A DNA stretch of 40,462 nucleotides from an uncultured Collinsella sp. (lineage in GTDB: Bacteria; Actinomycetota; Coriobacteriia; Coriobacteriales; Coriobacteriaceae), in contig CAJMHR010000022.1 in NCBI GenBank assembly GCA_905213265.1, positions 1 through 40,462 on the forward strand, in the 5' to 3' direction. The translations under genes and the position numbers were made by a program. Position 1 is the first letter of the stretch. Each line of letters opens with the position of its first letter. Shown one piece after another: positions 40,458 through 40,462 of the stretch. The notes under the pieces are model-generated. The model worked only from the letters and a program-made list of their open reading frames with translations, did not search any database and was not told where the DNA came from.

Positions 40458-40462
40458 CGAAG

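Overview
The window looks like a chromosomal segment of a high-GC, anaerobic gut actinobacterium of the class Coriobacteriia, most probably Collinsella. This is inferred from the Ala/Lys/Arg-rich actinobacterial Rho, the complete sufCBDSU operon, the GGGtGRT/NifU-like pair, frequent TTG/GTG starts with strong AGGAGG-type ribosome sites, and overall codon usage. No 16S gene is present, so the genus is an inference.

Positions 1-13039 are ordinary core genome. They hold rho, an Ala-rich two-TM membrane protein followed by a VanZ-like protein, a ROK fructokinase, a class I aminotransferase, and a tRNA cluster (His, Lys, Lys) that ends in a peculiar 177-bp duplication of the tRNA-Lys 3' end plus terminator. 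A NadB/fumarate-reductase-type flavoprotein, a two-gene operon for an NifU-like Fe-S scaffold and a GGGtGRT protein, and a REP-associated tyrosine transposase (RAYT) follow. Next come about 600 bp without a convincing gene but with strong inverted repeats (13040-13645).

Positions 13701-19598 are the Fe-S assembly locus: sufC-sufB-sufD-sufS-sufU on the minus strand, with start/stop overlaps or near-overlaps, and a divergent three-cysteine Rrf2/IscR-type regulator. The shared intergenic region has repeats that look like operators. Downstream are a secreted, sortase-anchored protein with a lysozyme-like N-domain and an AAA-ATPase-like/PDDEXK_9 protein whose nuclease motif looks worn.

Positions 23525-32868 form a surface-glycan locus: a galactofuranosyltransferase-like GT2 and an acyltransferase-3 on the minus strand, then five co-directional GT2 genes. 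Two of these are close paralogues, and the last is an 828-aa double-GT2 protein.

Positions 32869 to the end are an AT-richer accessory island. Its centre is a SatD-DUF3307 pair (7-bp overlap) preceded by six palindromes (CAAC-N7-GTTG) at an exact 29-bp period, the first lying inside the satD promoter. The pair sits between two IS1595-like elements with matching ends: a 237-bp MITE-like copy, which also supplies the DUF3307 stop codon, and a 783-bp copy whose transposase is broken and which carries a RelB/DinJ-type antitoxin. Around them are wrecks (an AAA-ATPase gene, hicB, an IS481-type transposase) and three intact genes (DUF2971, a VKH-motif protein, DUF4365). The SatD-DUF3307 pair with its operator array is the best candidate here for an undescribed system. 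SatD shows palm/cyclase-like motifs (D10, GDE 53-55, RGGIGIG 83-89) and a C-terminal helix-turn-helix-like segment, and its partner is a polytopic membrane protein.
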